A stretch of 9,572 nt of DNA from an uncultured Sphingopyxis sp. (GCA_937957805.1 CALFXW010000167.1:1-9572), one strand, 5' to 3'; shown: positions 1 through 7,228, numbered from the stretch's first letter. Notes: generated from the letters alone by a model not told the origin. Translations and numbers: made by a program.

Positions 1-1863
1 CTTGGGTGCGCAATAACCGGCGCGTCCATCAACATCGCCCAGCGCCGGAACGGCTGCTTCCATCGCCGCGCGGCACGCATCAAAGCTATCAAAGCCAAGC
101 CGCACGCCCAAAACATCGGCAAGCGCACGAAAAATCGACCAATCCTCCCGCGCGTCGCCCGGCGGGAAAACCGCGCGTTCGCTGCGCTGGACGCGCCCTT
201 CGGTGTTGACATAAGTGCCGGGCTTTTCGCTCCACGCGGCTGCGGGCAGGATGACATCGGCCGCCTGCGCGCCCTTATCCCCATGGTGGCCGACAAACAC
301 CTTCAGACTGTCGGCAAAGGCAGAAAAATCCACCTCATCCGCGCCGAGGAAGAAGGCCAATTTGGGTTTTGCCGCAATAATGTCGGCGATGCCGCCGCTT
401 TGCGCATAGCCCAGCATCAGCCCGCCCATCCGGCTCGCCGCCATGTGGACAACGCCAAATCCGTGCCAGTCATCACGCACAACATTGGCCGCTTTGGCAA
501 TCGCCAGCGCCGCGCCATGGACGCCGGGCACAGCCAAACCGCCACCCCCCAGCAAGATCAGCGGACGCTGCGCATTCGCGAGTGCTTCCGTCACATGCTT
601 GGGTAATTTGGCGAGGATCGCAGCATCGGCCCCCAGCCACTCGACATCATAGCTGAGGTCAATTTCCGGCCCCACGCCAAATGCCTTGGCCCCGCGTTTC
701 CACACCGCCTTGCGCACGCGCGTGTTGATGAGCGGCGCTTCCCAGCGCAAATTGCTGCCGATAATCAAAATGACGTCGGCATCCTCAACCGCTGCGATGC
801 CGCCGTTCAGATTGACCGCTGACAGACTGGTCACATCATAAGAAAGGCCCGTCTGCCGCCCTTCGAGCATGTCACTGCCCAGTACATTGACCAACGCCTT
901 GGCCGCGAACATCGTTTCGCAATCGACCATATCGCCTGCAATCGCGGCGACCGATGCGCCCGCATCTGCCGCCCTTATTGCGGCAAAAGCCTCCGCCCAG
1001 CTCGTCGCCACCAATTTGCCATCCCGGCGCAGCCACGGCTGGTCGAGCCGGCGGACCATCAGCCCGTCGATATGGTGGCGCGCCTTATCATGCGCCCATT
1101 CTTCGTTCACATCGTCATTGACGCGCGGCAGCACGCGCAGCACCTGCCGCCCACGCGCGTCAACGCGGATATTGCTGCCCACCGCATCGGTCACGTCGAT
1201 GCCGTGAGTCTTGGTCAATTCCCATGGACGCGCTTCAAATGCATAAGGGCGGCTGGTCAGCGCCCCAACCGGGCAAAGGTCAACGACATTGCCCGACAAT
1301 TCGCTCTGCACTGCTTGTTCGAGGTAGGAGGTAATCTGCATATCCTCCCCCCGATAGAGCGCGCCAATTTCATTGGTTCCGGCGACTTCCTCTGCAAAGC
1401 GGATGCAGCGGGTGCAATGGATGCAGCGCGTCATCACCGTTTTGATGACCGGCCCCATATATTTTTCGGTCACCGCCCGCTTGTTTTCCAGTGTCCGGCT
1501 GTGCCCCTTGCCATAAGCGACCGACTGGTCCTGCAAATCACATTCGCCGCCCTGATCGCAAATCGGACAGTCGAGCGGGTGGTTGATGAGCAAAAATTCC
1601 ATCACCCCTTCGCGCGCTTTTTTGACCATCTGACTGTCGGTGCGGATCGTCTGCCCCTCGGCGGCGGGCAAGGCACAGCTTGCCTGCGGCTTGGGTGGGC
1701 CGGGCGACACTTCGACCAGACACATGCGGCAGTTGCCAGCAATGCTGAGCCGTTCATGATAGCAAAAGCGCGGCACTTCCTTGCCCGCAGCTTCACAAGC
1801 TTGCAGCACCGTCGCGCCCTGCGGCACTTCGACTTCAATGCCATCGACAGTGAGTTTAGGCAT
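1..1863 (-). CDS. nuoG: NADH-quinone oxidoreductase subunit NuoG (C-terminus cut by window edge)
   Basis: Large iron-sulfur subunit of complex I; it carries electrons from the NuoE/NuoF NADH-oxidising unit towards NuoB/NuoI on the cytoplasmic arm. The 621 codons seen are open to the left edge; family members are usually about 670-690 residues, so I infer a few dozen are missing. The N-terminal ferredoxin-like domain has the 2Fe-2S ligands Cys34, Cys45, Cys48 and Cys63. Next come the HxxxCxxCxxxxxC motif (His95, Cys99, Cys102, Cys108; 4Fe-4S) and the CxxCxxC...CP motif (Cys147, Cys150, Cys153, Cys197; 4Fe-4S), followed by the family stretch LTSRPYAFEARPWEL (202-216) and the molybdopterin-oxidoreductase-like domain. 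The four N7 cysteines of the E. coli type are absent where expected (about 215-260), as in mitochondrial-type NuoG. The ATG at 1863-1861 lies inside the end of the preceding small ORF (8-base overlap), suggesting translational coupling. Confidence 0.97.
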   Translation of the reverse strand, partial: MPKLTVDGIEVEVPQGATVLQACEAAGKEVPRFCYHERLSIAGNCRMCLVEVSPGPPKPQASCALPAAEGQTIRTDSQMVKKAREGVMEFLLINHPLDCPICDQGGECDLQDQSVAYGKGHSRTLENKRAVTEKYMGPVIKTVMTRCIHCTRCIRFAEEVAGTNEIGALYRGEDMQITSYLEQAVQSELSGNVVDLCPVGALTSRPYAFEARPWELTKTHGIDVTDAVGSNIRVDARGRQVLRVLPRVNDDVNEEWAHDKARHHIDGLMVRRLDQPWLRRDGKLVATSWAEAFAAIRAADAGASVAAIAGDMVDCETMFAAKALVNVLGSDMLEGRQTGLSYDVTSLSAVNLNGGIAAVEDADVILIIGSNLRWEAPLINTRVRKAVWKRGAKAFGVGPEIDLSYDVEWLGADAAILAKLPKHVTEALANAQRPLILLGGGGLAVPGVHGAALAIAKAANVVRDDWHGFGVVHMAASRMGGLMLGYAQSGGIADIIAAKPKLAFFLGADEVDFSAFADSLKVFVGHHGDKGAQAADVILPAAAWSEKPGTYVNTEGRVQRSERAVFPPGDAREDWSIFRALADVLGVRLGFDSFDACRAAMEAAVPALGDVDGRAGYCAPK

Positions 1864-2065
1864 TACCGGCCTTCCGTGAAATCAATCGCCGCGCTGTCCA
1901 AAGCGTTGCTGCAAACCAAGCCACGCCTGCGATACGCAATGATGTTTGCATCGCATCCGACATGCCGAACGTGAATTGTGCATTGGCCCAGACGATCGCG
2001 ACGACGATGACGAGCAAGCCGACGAGCGGAATCACCGCAGCAAAGAGCTTGGTGGCGGCCATCAC
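1856..2065 (-). CDS. Small two-helix membrane protein between nuoF and nuoG, function unknown
   Basis: A 69-codon ORF with two hydrophobic segments, about residues 6-28 (FAAVIPLVGLLVIVVAIVW region) and 43-58 (LRIAGVAWFAATLW region), then a basic Arg/Lys-rich tail. This predicts a two-pass inner-membrane protein. The start is either GTG at 2065 or the adjacent ATG at 2062; a GGAG lies 8 bases before the GTG and 11 before the ATG. The TAA stop overlaps the nuoG start by 8 bases, the tight packing expected of a real operon member. I do not recognise a family. Sitting inside the nuo operon it could be an accessory or assembly factor of complex I, but that is inference from position only. It is not one of the 14 core subunits, all of which are much better conserved. 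Confidence 0.72.
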   Translation of the reverse strand: MMAATKLFAAVIPLVGLLVIVVAIVWANAQFTFGMSDAMQTSLRIAGVAWFAATLWTARRLISRKAGNA

Positions 2066-2088
2066 GCCCCTGTCTCCACCACAGCGCC

Positions 2089-2115
2089 GTCATGCTGAAC
2101 CAAGTTCAGAGTGAC
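2089..2115. repeat. Palindromic intergenic repeat between nuoF and the small membrane ORF
   Basis: GTCATGCTGAAC and GTTCAGAGTGAC are 12-base arms around a CAA loop; 10 of 12 positions pair. It sits in the 70-base gap between the nuoF stop and the small ORF start. From memory, units of the form GTCA..CTGAAC-TTG-GTTCAG..TGAC are abundant between genes in sphingomonads; this is recall, not a search. In the transcript it would form a hairpin and could stabilise or attenuate RNA ahead of the small ORF and nuoG. No T-run follows, so it is not a typical intrinsic terminator. Confidence 0.7.
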
Positions 2116-2135
2116 GAAGGAAGAGATGTTCGATT

Positions 2136-3428
2136 TCATTCCGCCGCCTCCTGCAATCCGCCATTTTCGGCAATCCGGCGCTCCAATTCAGGGCGGAAAT
2201 GGCGCAACAACCCCTGAATCGGCCAAGCAGCCGCGTCACCCAGCGCGCAAATCGTGTGACCTTCGACCTGTTTGGTCACTTCCCACAGCGTGTCGATTTC
2301 ATGGCTTTGCGCATCGCCGGTGCGCAACCGTTCCATCACCCGCCACATCCAGCCGGTGCCTTCGCGGCACGGCGTGCATTGGCCGCAGCTTTCATGCTTG
2401 TAGAAATAGGAAATGCGCGAAATTGCCCGCACAATATCGGTCGATTTATCCATGACGATGACCGCGGCTGTGCCCAACCCCGACCCCACGGCCTTTAACC
2501 CGTCAAAATCCATCGGCGCGTCGATAATATCCTTGGCGGGCACCAGCGGCACCGACGAACCACCCGGAATGACGGCGAGCAAATTGTCCCAGCCGCCGCG
2601 CACACCGCCGCAATGTTTTTCAATCAGCTCGCGGAATGAAATGCCCATCGCATCTTCGACAACGCACGGCTTTTCGACATGGCCGGAAATCTGGAACAGC
2701 TTTGTCCCCTCATTCCCCTTGCGCCCGATGCCCGCGAACCATGGCGCGCCGCGCCGCAAAATCGTCGGCACGACGGCGATGGATTCAACATTATTGACCG
2801 TTGTCGGGCAGCCATAAAGCCCTGCACCGGCAGGGAACGGGGGCTTGAGGCGCGGTTGCCCCTTTTTCCCCTCTATACTTTCGATCATCGCGGTTTCTTC
2901 ACCGCAGATATAGGCACCGGCACCACGATGGACGAAAACGTCGAAATCATAGCCTGATTTCGCAGCATTTTTGCCGAGCAGGCCAGCGGCATAAGCTTCC
3001 GCCACTGCCAGTTCCAGCCGCTCCGCCTCGCGGATATATTCGCCGCGAATATAGATATATGCGGCGCGCGCGCGCATCGCATAACCGGCGATCAACGCTC
3101 CTTCGATCAGCTTGTGCGGATCATGGCGGATGATTTCGCGATCCTTGCACGAACCCGGCTCGCTCTCATCGGCATTGATGACGAGGAAGCTTGGCCGGTC
3201 GGCGCGCGGTTCCTTGGGCATAAAGCTCCACTTCAGGCCGGTGGGGAAACCCGCACCGCCGCGCCCGCGCAGACCCGATGCCTTAATTTCATCAATAATC
3301 GCGTCCTCCCCACGCGCCATCAGCGCCTTGGTCTTGTCCCAATCGCCGCGTTTCTGGGCGGCCTTCAACCCCCAGTCCTGATAGCCATAGAGGTTGGTGA
3401 AGATGCGATCTTTGTCGTGAAGGGTCAT
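2136..3428 (-). CDS. nuoF: NADH-quinone oxidoreductase subunit NuoF
   Basis: The 51-kDa-type subunit: it binds NADH and FMN, takes the hydride, and passes electrons to its 4Fe-4S cluster. The product is 430 residues, normal for the family. Visible motifs are the glycine-rich nucleotide/FMN segment GRGGAGFPTGLKWSF (55-69), NADESEPGSCKDREI (85-99), GAYICGEETAMIESIEG (171-187), and the cluster ligands Cys348, Cys351 and Cys354 in ESCGQCTPCREG plus Cys394 in HTICALGDAAAWP. The reading frame stays open 37 codons upstream to 3539, but that extension reads through the palindromic repeat and has no family character. The ATG at 3428 has GAAGGG 8 bases upstream and gives the typical MTL-DKDRIFTNLYG start, so I chose it. 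It partners NuoE (upstream) and NuoG (downstream) in the peripheral NADH-oxidising arm. Confidence 0.98.
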   Translation of the reverse strand: MTLHDKDRIFTNLYGYQDWGLKAAQKRGDWDKTKALMARGEDAIIDEIKASGLRGRGGAGFPTGLKWSFMPKEPRADRPSFLVINADESEPGSCKDREIIRHDPHKLIEGALIAGYAMRARAAYIYIRGEYIREAERLELAVAEAYAAGLLGKNAAKSGYDFDVFVHRGAGAYICGEETAMIESIEGKKGQPRLKPPFPAGAGLYGCPTTVNNVESIAVVPTILRRGAPWFAGIGRKGNEGTKLFQISGHVEKPCVVEDAMGISFRELIEKHCGGVRGGWDNLLAVIPGGSSVPLVPAKDIIDAPMDFDGLKAVGSGLGTAAVIVMDKSTDIVRAISRISYFYKHESCGQCTPCREGTGWMWRVMERLRTGDAQSHEIDTLWEVTKQVEGHTICALGDAAAWPIQGLLRHFRPELERRIAENGGLQEAAE

Positions 3429-3529
3429 AGGTTGCACCCTTCCCGTTCGCCTCGAGCGAAGTCGAGAGGCGGGTTCATGCGTGTCTCGACGTCGCTCGAC
3501 ACCAACGGATATTGTGGGATGTTGGCCAT
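3425..3529 (-). CDS. Possible 34-codon ORF linking nuoE and nuoF, mostly repeat-encoded
   Basis: An ATG lies 3 bases after the nuoE stop (TAA-GCC-ATG) and the frame runs 34 codons to a TGA that overlaps the nuoF ATG (ATGA). A run of G residues in the end of nuoE could serve as a ribosome-binding site. Only the first seven residues (MANIPQY) and the last five lie outside the 66-base dyad repeat; the rest (about 22 residues, including VSSDVETRMNPPLDFARGE) is repeat sequence. It may let ribosomes travel from nuoE to nuoF despite the inserted repeat, rather than make a functional peptide. That is inference, and the ORF may equally be accidental. Confidence 0.25.
   Translation of the reverse strand: MANIPQYPLVSSDVETRMNPPLDFARGEREGCNL
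3443..3508. repeat. 66-base imperfect inverted repeat (REP-like dyad) between nuoE and nuoF
   Basis: Two 24-base arms, 3443-3466 and 3485-3508, are inverted copies matching at 20 of 24 positions and separated by 18 bases. Each arm also folds alone: the left as CTCGA-GCGAAG-TCGAG, the right as TCGA-CGTCGC-TCGA flanked by GTGTC/GACAC. The ends are CCGTT and AACGG. Units with a TCGAGCGAAGTCGA core are, from memory, a very common dispersed repeat in sphingomonad genomes. It fills most of the nuoE-nuoF gap, explains the false N-terminal extension of the nuoF frame, and could form strong RNA structure inside the operon transcript. Confidence 0.8.
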
Positions 3530-3532
3530 GGC

Positions 3533-4201
3533 TTACCACCCCCCCCGATAATCATGGTTGCCATCAACCATTTCTTTCAGGCTCGTCGGCCCACCCAGCG
3601 GCTCGACACTGTGGCGGCCCGGTTCCTGCGTGCCAGTTTTTGGGGTCTCGCCTGCTGCCAGCGCATCCAAAATCGCGGTCATCCGATCAAAGTCGAGGTC
3701 TTCGTAATTATCATCGTTAATCTGCACCATCGGCGCGGAGGAACAATTGCCCATGCACTCCACTTCGGTGAGGGTGAACATGCCGTCGGGCGTCGTCTTG
3801 CCCTTGACCAACCCCTTGTTGGTGCAGGCGGTCATCACATCGTCCGATCCGCGCAGCATGCACGGCGTCGTGCCGCACACCTGCACATGGAAACGACCCA
3901 CGGGGACGAGGTTGTACATCATGTAAAAACTGGCAACTTCGGCAACGCGGATCACCGGCATGCCAAGGTAGCGGGCGATATATTCGATAACCGGCGTCGG
4001 CAGCCACCCCTGCGTCTGCGTTTCGGCCCCGACCTGTCGCTGCGCCAGGTCGAGCAGCGCCATAACCGCGCTCTGCTGCCGTCCGGCGGGGTAGCGCGCG
4101 ATATAGACGTCAGCCCGCGCGGCATTTTGCTTGGTAAAGGTAAAATCGCCCCAGCGCGCGCGCAATTCGGGACTGTCGGGTTCAAAATGTCGATTAGCCA
4201 T
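3533..4201 (-). CDS. nuoE: NADH-quinone oxidoreductase subunit NuoE
   Basis: The 24-kDa-type subunit with a thioredoxin-like fold and one 2Fe-2S cluster (N1a), paired with NuoF. The 222-residue product has the ligands Cys109 and Cys114 in VCGTTPCMLRGSD and Cys149 and Cys153 in VECMGNCSSAPMVQ. The N-terminal helical part (about 20-100) contains RYPAGRQQSAVMALLDLAQ and VAEVASFYMMYNL, typical of the family. The C-terminal tail GETPKTGTQEPGRHSVEPLGG (184-204) is the extension I recall from alphaproteobacterial NuoE. The frame is open to an ATG at 4237, but I chose the ATG at 4201 because GGGGG lies 6 bases before it and MANRHFEPD is a plausible family start. It follows nuoD after 45 bases. Confidence 0.97.
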   Translation of the reverse strand: MANRHFEPDSPELRARWGDFTFTKQNAARADVYIARYPAGRQQSAVMALLDLAQRQVGAETQTQGWLPTPVIEYIARYLGMPVIRVAEVASFYMMYNLVPVGRFHVQVCGTTPCMLRGSDDVMTACTNKGLVKGKTTPDGMFTLTEVECMGNCSSAPMVQINDDNYEDLDFDRMTAILDALAAGETPKTGTQEPGRHSVEPLGGPTSLKEMVDGNHDYRGGW

Positions 4202-4246
4202 GACCTGCCCCCTTAACGGCGGCAAAGCGGCGCACATTGATGCGGC

Positions 4247-5491
4247 TCAACGGTCGCACTCCCCAAAAACAATATCCATCGCACCCAAAATGGCGGTGAC
4301 GTCGGCCAGCATATGTCCCTTGGCCATGAAATCCATCGCTTGCAAATGGGAGAATGCGGTCGGGCGGATCTTGCAACGATAGGGCTTGTTGCTGCCATCG
4401 CTGACCAGATAGACGCCAAATTCCCCCTTGGGACTTTCGGTGGCGACATAGACTTCACCGGCGGGGACGTGGAACCCCTCCGTATATAGTTTGAAATGGT
4501 GGATGAGCGCCTCCATCGACATCTTCATCTCACCACGTTTGGGCGGCACCACTTTGCGGTCAAGGCTGGCGACCGGCCCTTCGGGCATGTCATTCAAACA
4601 TTGTTTGATGATGCGCGCGGACTGGTACACTTCCTCTACTCGCACCATGAAACGGTCATAACAATCGCCGCGCGTCCCCACTGGGACGTCAAAATCCACG
4701 CGGGCATAGGCGTCATAGGGCTGGCTCTTGCGTAAATCCCACGCGATGCCGCTGCCCCGGATCATCGGCCCCGAAAAGCCCCACGCCAGCGCATCTGCCT
4801 TGGATACCGTCGCGATATCGACATTGCGCTGTTTGAAGATGCGGTTGTCGACAACCAGGCTCATCGCATCGCCGAACAATTTGGGCAGCCGCGTTTCGCA
4901 CCATTCGCCAATATCGGTCAGCAGTTTGAGCGGCACATCCTGATGCACGCCGCCGGGGCGGAACCATGCACTGTGCATGCGCGCGCCCGATGCACGTTCA
5001 AAGAAATTGAGGCAATCTTCACGTAGTTCGAACACCCATAAATTGGGGGTCATCGCGCCGACATCCATCACATGCGCGCCGATGTTGAGCATATGGTTGC
5101 AGATGCGCGTCAGTTCGGCGAACAGCACGCGCAGATATTGCGCGCGCAACGGCACTTCCAGATCGAGCAATTTTTCGACCGCCAGCACATAGCTATGCTC
5201 CATGCCCAGCGGCGAACAATAATCAAGCCGGTCGAAATAGGGCAAAGCCTGTAGGTAAGTCTTATATTCAATCAGCTTTTCGGTACCGCGATGGAGCAGG
5301 CCGACATGCGGATCGACCCGTTCGATAATTTCGCCGTCCAATTCCATAACCATGCGCAACACGCCGTGCGCGGCGGGATGCTGCGGCCCGAAATTGATCG
5401 TAAAATTGCCGATCGTCTTGTCGCCCGCGCTGTTCGCGCTGTCGGGCGTCAATTCGGCATAGCCGGTCGGGATGTCAAAGGTTTCAGCCAT
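4247..5491 (-). CDS. nuoD: NADH-quinone oxidoreductase subunit NuoD
   Basis: The 49-kDa-type subunit, related to the large subunit of NiFe hydrogenases; with NuoB it forms the quinone-reduction site. The 414 residues are complete and lack the fused NuoC domain found in E. coli. Motifs include INFGPQHPAAHGVLR (32-46), HVGLLHRGTEKLIEYKTYLQ (62-81), LPYFDRLDYCSPL (83-95), and the C-terminal IRPTAFSHLQAMDFM and DVTAILGAMDIVFGECDR. His42 and Tyr91 are 49 residues apart, matching the quinone-headgroup pair known as His38/Tyr87 in Thermus thermophilus Nqo4. The ATG at 5491 is 3 bases after the nuoC stop, with GGGG 6 bases before it, so translation is probably coupled to nuoC. Confidence 0.98.
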   Translation of the reverse strand: MAETFDIPTGYAELTPDSANSAGDKTIGNFTINFGPQHPAAHGVLRMVMELDGEIIERVDPHVGLLHRGTEKLIEYKTYLQALPYFDRLDYCSPLGMEHSYVLAVEKLLDLEVPLRAQYLRVLFAELTRICNHMLNIGAHVMDVGAMTPNLWVFELREDCLNFFERASGARMHSAWFRPGGVHQDVPLKLLTDIGEWCETRLPKLFGDAMSLVVDNRIFKQRNVDIATVSKADALAWGFSGPMIRGSGIAWDLRKSQPYDAYARVDFDVPVGTRGDCYDRFMVRVEEVYQSARIIKQCLNDMPEGPVASLDRKVVPPKRGEMKMSMEALIHHFKLYTEGFHVPAGEVYVATESPKGEFGVYLVSDGSNKPYRCKIRPTAFSHLQAMDFMAKGHMLADVTAILGAMDIVFGECDR

Positions 5492-5494
5492 GAC

Positions 5495-6238
5495 TTACCC
5501 CTTTGTCTTTTTGGCGGCAGGCTTGGCCGCCTTGGGCTTGGCCGCAGATTTGGGTCTTGCGGCCTTCGCCGGCTTGTCAGCAGCGGGCGGCGGCGCTTGT
5601 GGCGCAGGTGCTGGAGGCGCAGGCGGTACGGGCGCTTTTTCATCGCCGGGCAGCACATATTGCGCCCCTTCCCACGGGCTCATAAAATCAAAGCTGCGGA
5701 AATCCTGCGCCAGCGAAACCGGTTCATAAACGACGCGCTTTTCCGCTTCCGAATAGCGCAATTCGACATAGCCAGTGAGTGGGAAATCCTTGCGCAGCGG
5801 GTGGCCAGCAAAACCATAATCGGTCAGGATGCGCCGCAAATCGCCATGGCCGTCGAAAATCACACCATAAAGGTCGAAAACTTCGCGTTCCAGCCAACCG
5901 GCACTGGGGTAAACCGCGCAGACGCTGGGCACCGCATGGTCGGCATCCGTCGTCACATGCACGGTCAGACGATGGTTCGCCGTCACCGACAACAGGCAAT
6001 AAGCAATGTCGAACCGCTCCGCCCGTTCGGGGTAATCGGCGCCAGCAATTTCCATCAATTGCTGATAGGCAAAATCGTCGCGCAATTGCATCAAAACATC
6101 GGCAATGCTGGTGCGCGCGACGATGATGTGCAGTTCGTCATGCGCTTCGCGCAGCGCGAGCAATTGCTTGCCCAGCGCCTTGCTTATGCGCTGCGTCAGG
6201 CCATCGGGATGGCAAATGGCGGGGGCATTATGGGCCAT
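5495..6238 (-). CDS. nuoC: NADH-quinone oxidoreductase subunit NuoC with Pro/Ala/Lys-rich tail
   Basis: The 30-kDa-type subunit that joins NuoD in the connecting arm; it carries no cofactor. The core runs to about residue 198 and holds the 30-kDa signature around 117-155: LEREVFDLYGVIFDGHGDLR followed by RILTDYGFAGHPLRKDFP. After GDEK at about 201 comes a low-complexity tail of about 47 residues: first Pro/Ala repeats (PVPPAPPAPAPQAPPPAAD), then Lys/Ala repeats (AKPKAAKPAAKKTKG) of strongly basic character. The tail is encoded in frame without a break and is presumably disordered. The ATG shares one base with the nuoB stop (TGATG), supporting the start despite a weak ribosome-binding site. 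Confidence 0.97.
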   Translation of the reverse strand: MAHNAPAICHPDGLTQRISKALGKQLLALREAHDELHIIVARTSIADVLMQLRDDFAYQQLMEIAGADYPERAERFDIAYCLLSVTANHRLTVHVTTDADHAVPSVCAVYPSAGWLEREVFDLYGVIFDGHGDLRRILTDYGFAGHPLRKDFPLTGYVELRYSEAEKRVVYEPVSLAQDFRSFDFMSPWEGAQYVLPGDEKAPVPPAPPAPAPQAPPPAADKPAKAARPKSAAKPKAAKPAAKKTKG

Positions 6239-6810
6239 CAGCGTTCAACCGTGCTGGTGCGGCGGATTTTGCGCTGCAACTGCATCACGCCATAGAGCAA
6301 CGCCTCTGCGGTCGGTGGGCAACCGGGCACATAAATATCAACCGGAACGATCCGGTCACAACCACGCACCACGCTATAGCTATAATGATAATAGCCGCCG
6401 CCATTGGCGCAGCTGCCCATCGAAATCACATATTTGGGTTCCGACATCTGGTCATATACGCGGCGCAGCGCCGGGGCCATTTTGTTGCACAATGTGCCCG
6501 CGACGATCATCACGTCCGACTGGCGCGGCGATGCGCGGGGGGCAACGCCAAAGCGTTCCATGTCATAACGCGGCATGTTGACATGGATCATCTCCACCGC
6601 GCAACAGGCAAGGCCAAATGTCATCCACCACAGCGACCCGGTGCGCGCCCAGTTAAATAAATCTTCGGTCGTGGTGACGAGGAACCCCTTGTCATCGACC
6701 TCCGCGCTCAGCGCCGCGAAATAGGCAGCGTCGGGCAGGCTGCCGGCGGCAGGCGGCTCAGCCCCTTGGGGCAGGATCAGCGACGGGGCAGCGGCGGGCA
6801 TATTGCTCAT
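6238..6810 (-). CDS. nuoB: NADH-quinone oxidoreductase subunit NuoB
   Basis: The PSST-type subunit holding cluster N2, the last iron-sulfur centre before quinone. With the ATG at 6810 the product is 190 residues. N2 ligands are the tandem Cys69-Cys70 in FGLACCAVEM, Cys134 in GSCANGGGYYHYSY, and Cys164 in YVPGCPPTAEAL; the spacing of 64 then 30 is as in the mitochondrial subunit. The N-terminal 40 residues are a Pro/Ala-rich lead-in. The frame opens 9 codons earlier at a GTG (6837), inside nuoA. I prefer the ATG at 6810 because it overlaps the nuoA stop as ATGA, the usual coupling junction. Confidence 0.97.
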   Translation of the reverse strand: MSNMPAAAPSLILPQGAEPPAAGSLPDAAYFAALSAEVDDKGFLVTTTEDLFNWARTGSLWWMTFGLACCAVEMIHVNMPRYDMERFGVAPRASPRQSDVMIVAGTLCNKMAPALRRVYDQMSEPKYVISMGSCANGGGYYHYSYSVVRGCDRIVPVDIYVPGCPPTAEALLYGVMQLQRKIRRTSTVER

Positions 6811-7193
6811 TCCCAGTCCAAAGCTCCCTTTTTCCACGCGTAAACCAGCCCCAGCGCCAGCTCGACCAGGAACACCATCATCGTGAACCAGCCGACCCAG
6901 CCGATTTCTTTGAGGCTGACCGCCCAGGGAAAGAGGAATGCCGCTTCCAGATCGAAAATGATGAACAATATGGCGACGAGGTAAAAGCGCACGTCGAACT
7001 GGCCGCGACTATCCTCAAAGGCTGGAAAGCCGCACTCATATTCGCTCAATTTCTCGGCATCAGGCTTGTGTGCGCCGGTCAGCCGCGCGACCCCCATCGG
7101 CAAAAAGACGAACAGCGACGACAGCGCCACCGCGACGAACAGAAAGAGGAGTATGGGAGCATATTGGCTAAGGTCAACCACGAACAAACTCAT
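6807..7193 (-). CDS. nuoA: NADH-quinone oxidoreductase subunit NuoA
   Basis: The ND3-type membrane subunit at the junction of the membrane and peripheral arms. The 128 residues have three predicted transmembrane helices at about 10-33, 69-89 and 98-119. Between the first two lies the conserved loop KLSEYECGFPAFEDSRGQFD, with the conserved Cys54 that in the mitochondrial homologue marks the active/deactive transition. Asp81 and Glu83 in FDLEAAFLFPWA are the conserved in-membrane acids. The ATG at 7193 is the first codon of the nuo gene series; there is no strong ribosome-binding site directly before it, and a GC hairpin lies about 10 bases upstream. Confidence 0.97.
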   Translation of the reverse strand: MSLFVVDLSQYAPILLFLFVAVALSSLFVFLPMGVARLTGAHKPDAEKLSEYECGFPAFEDSRGQFDVRFYLVAILFIIFDLEAAFLFPWAVSLKEIGWVGWFTMMVFLVELALGLVYAWKKGALDWE

Positions 7194-7202
7194 CGCTTTT
7201 GT

Positions 7203-7215
7203 GGGGGATTCCCCC
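7203..7215 (-). promoter_or_regulatory. GC hairpin in the nuoA leader
   Basis: Five G residues (7203-7207), ATT, then five C residues (7211-7215) form a perfect 5-bp stem with a 3-base loop, 9 bases before the nuoA start codon. On the transcript an AAG precedes the G-run, so the only Shine-Dalgarno-like purine run in the leader is part of this stem. It could limit or tune nuoA translation; the function is inferred only. Confidence 0.4.
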
Positions 7216-7228
7216 TTATTGGACGCGG

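Noticed and set aside
1072..1974. Long plus-strand ORF of 300 codons opposite nuoG
   Set aside because: It is the antisense shadow of a clear nuoG frame in GC-rich DNA; its translation shows no recognisable domain and it has no supporting ribosome-binding site.
3429..3539. 37-codon N-terminal extension of NuoF
   Set aside because: The extension reads through the dyad repeat; the ATG at 3428 has a good ribosome-binding site and gives the normal NuoF start.
4202..4237. 12-codon upstream start for NuoE
   Set aside because: The ATG at 4237 has no convincing ribosome-binding site, whereas GGGGG lies 6 bases before the ATG at 4201.
5291..6295. Long plus-strand ORF of 334 codons opposite nuoD, nuoC and nuoB
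   Set aside because: It spans three real minus-strand genes with clear family motifs, and its Arg/Gly/His-rich translation is typical of antisense reading.
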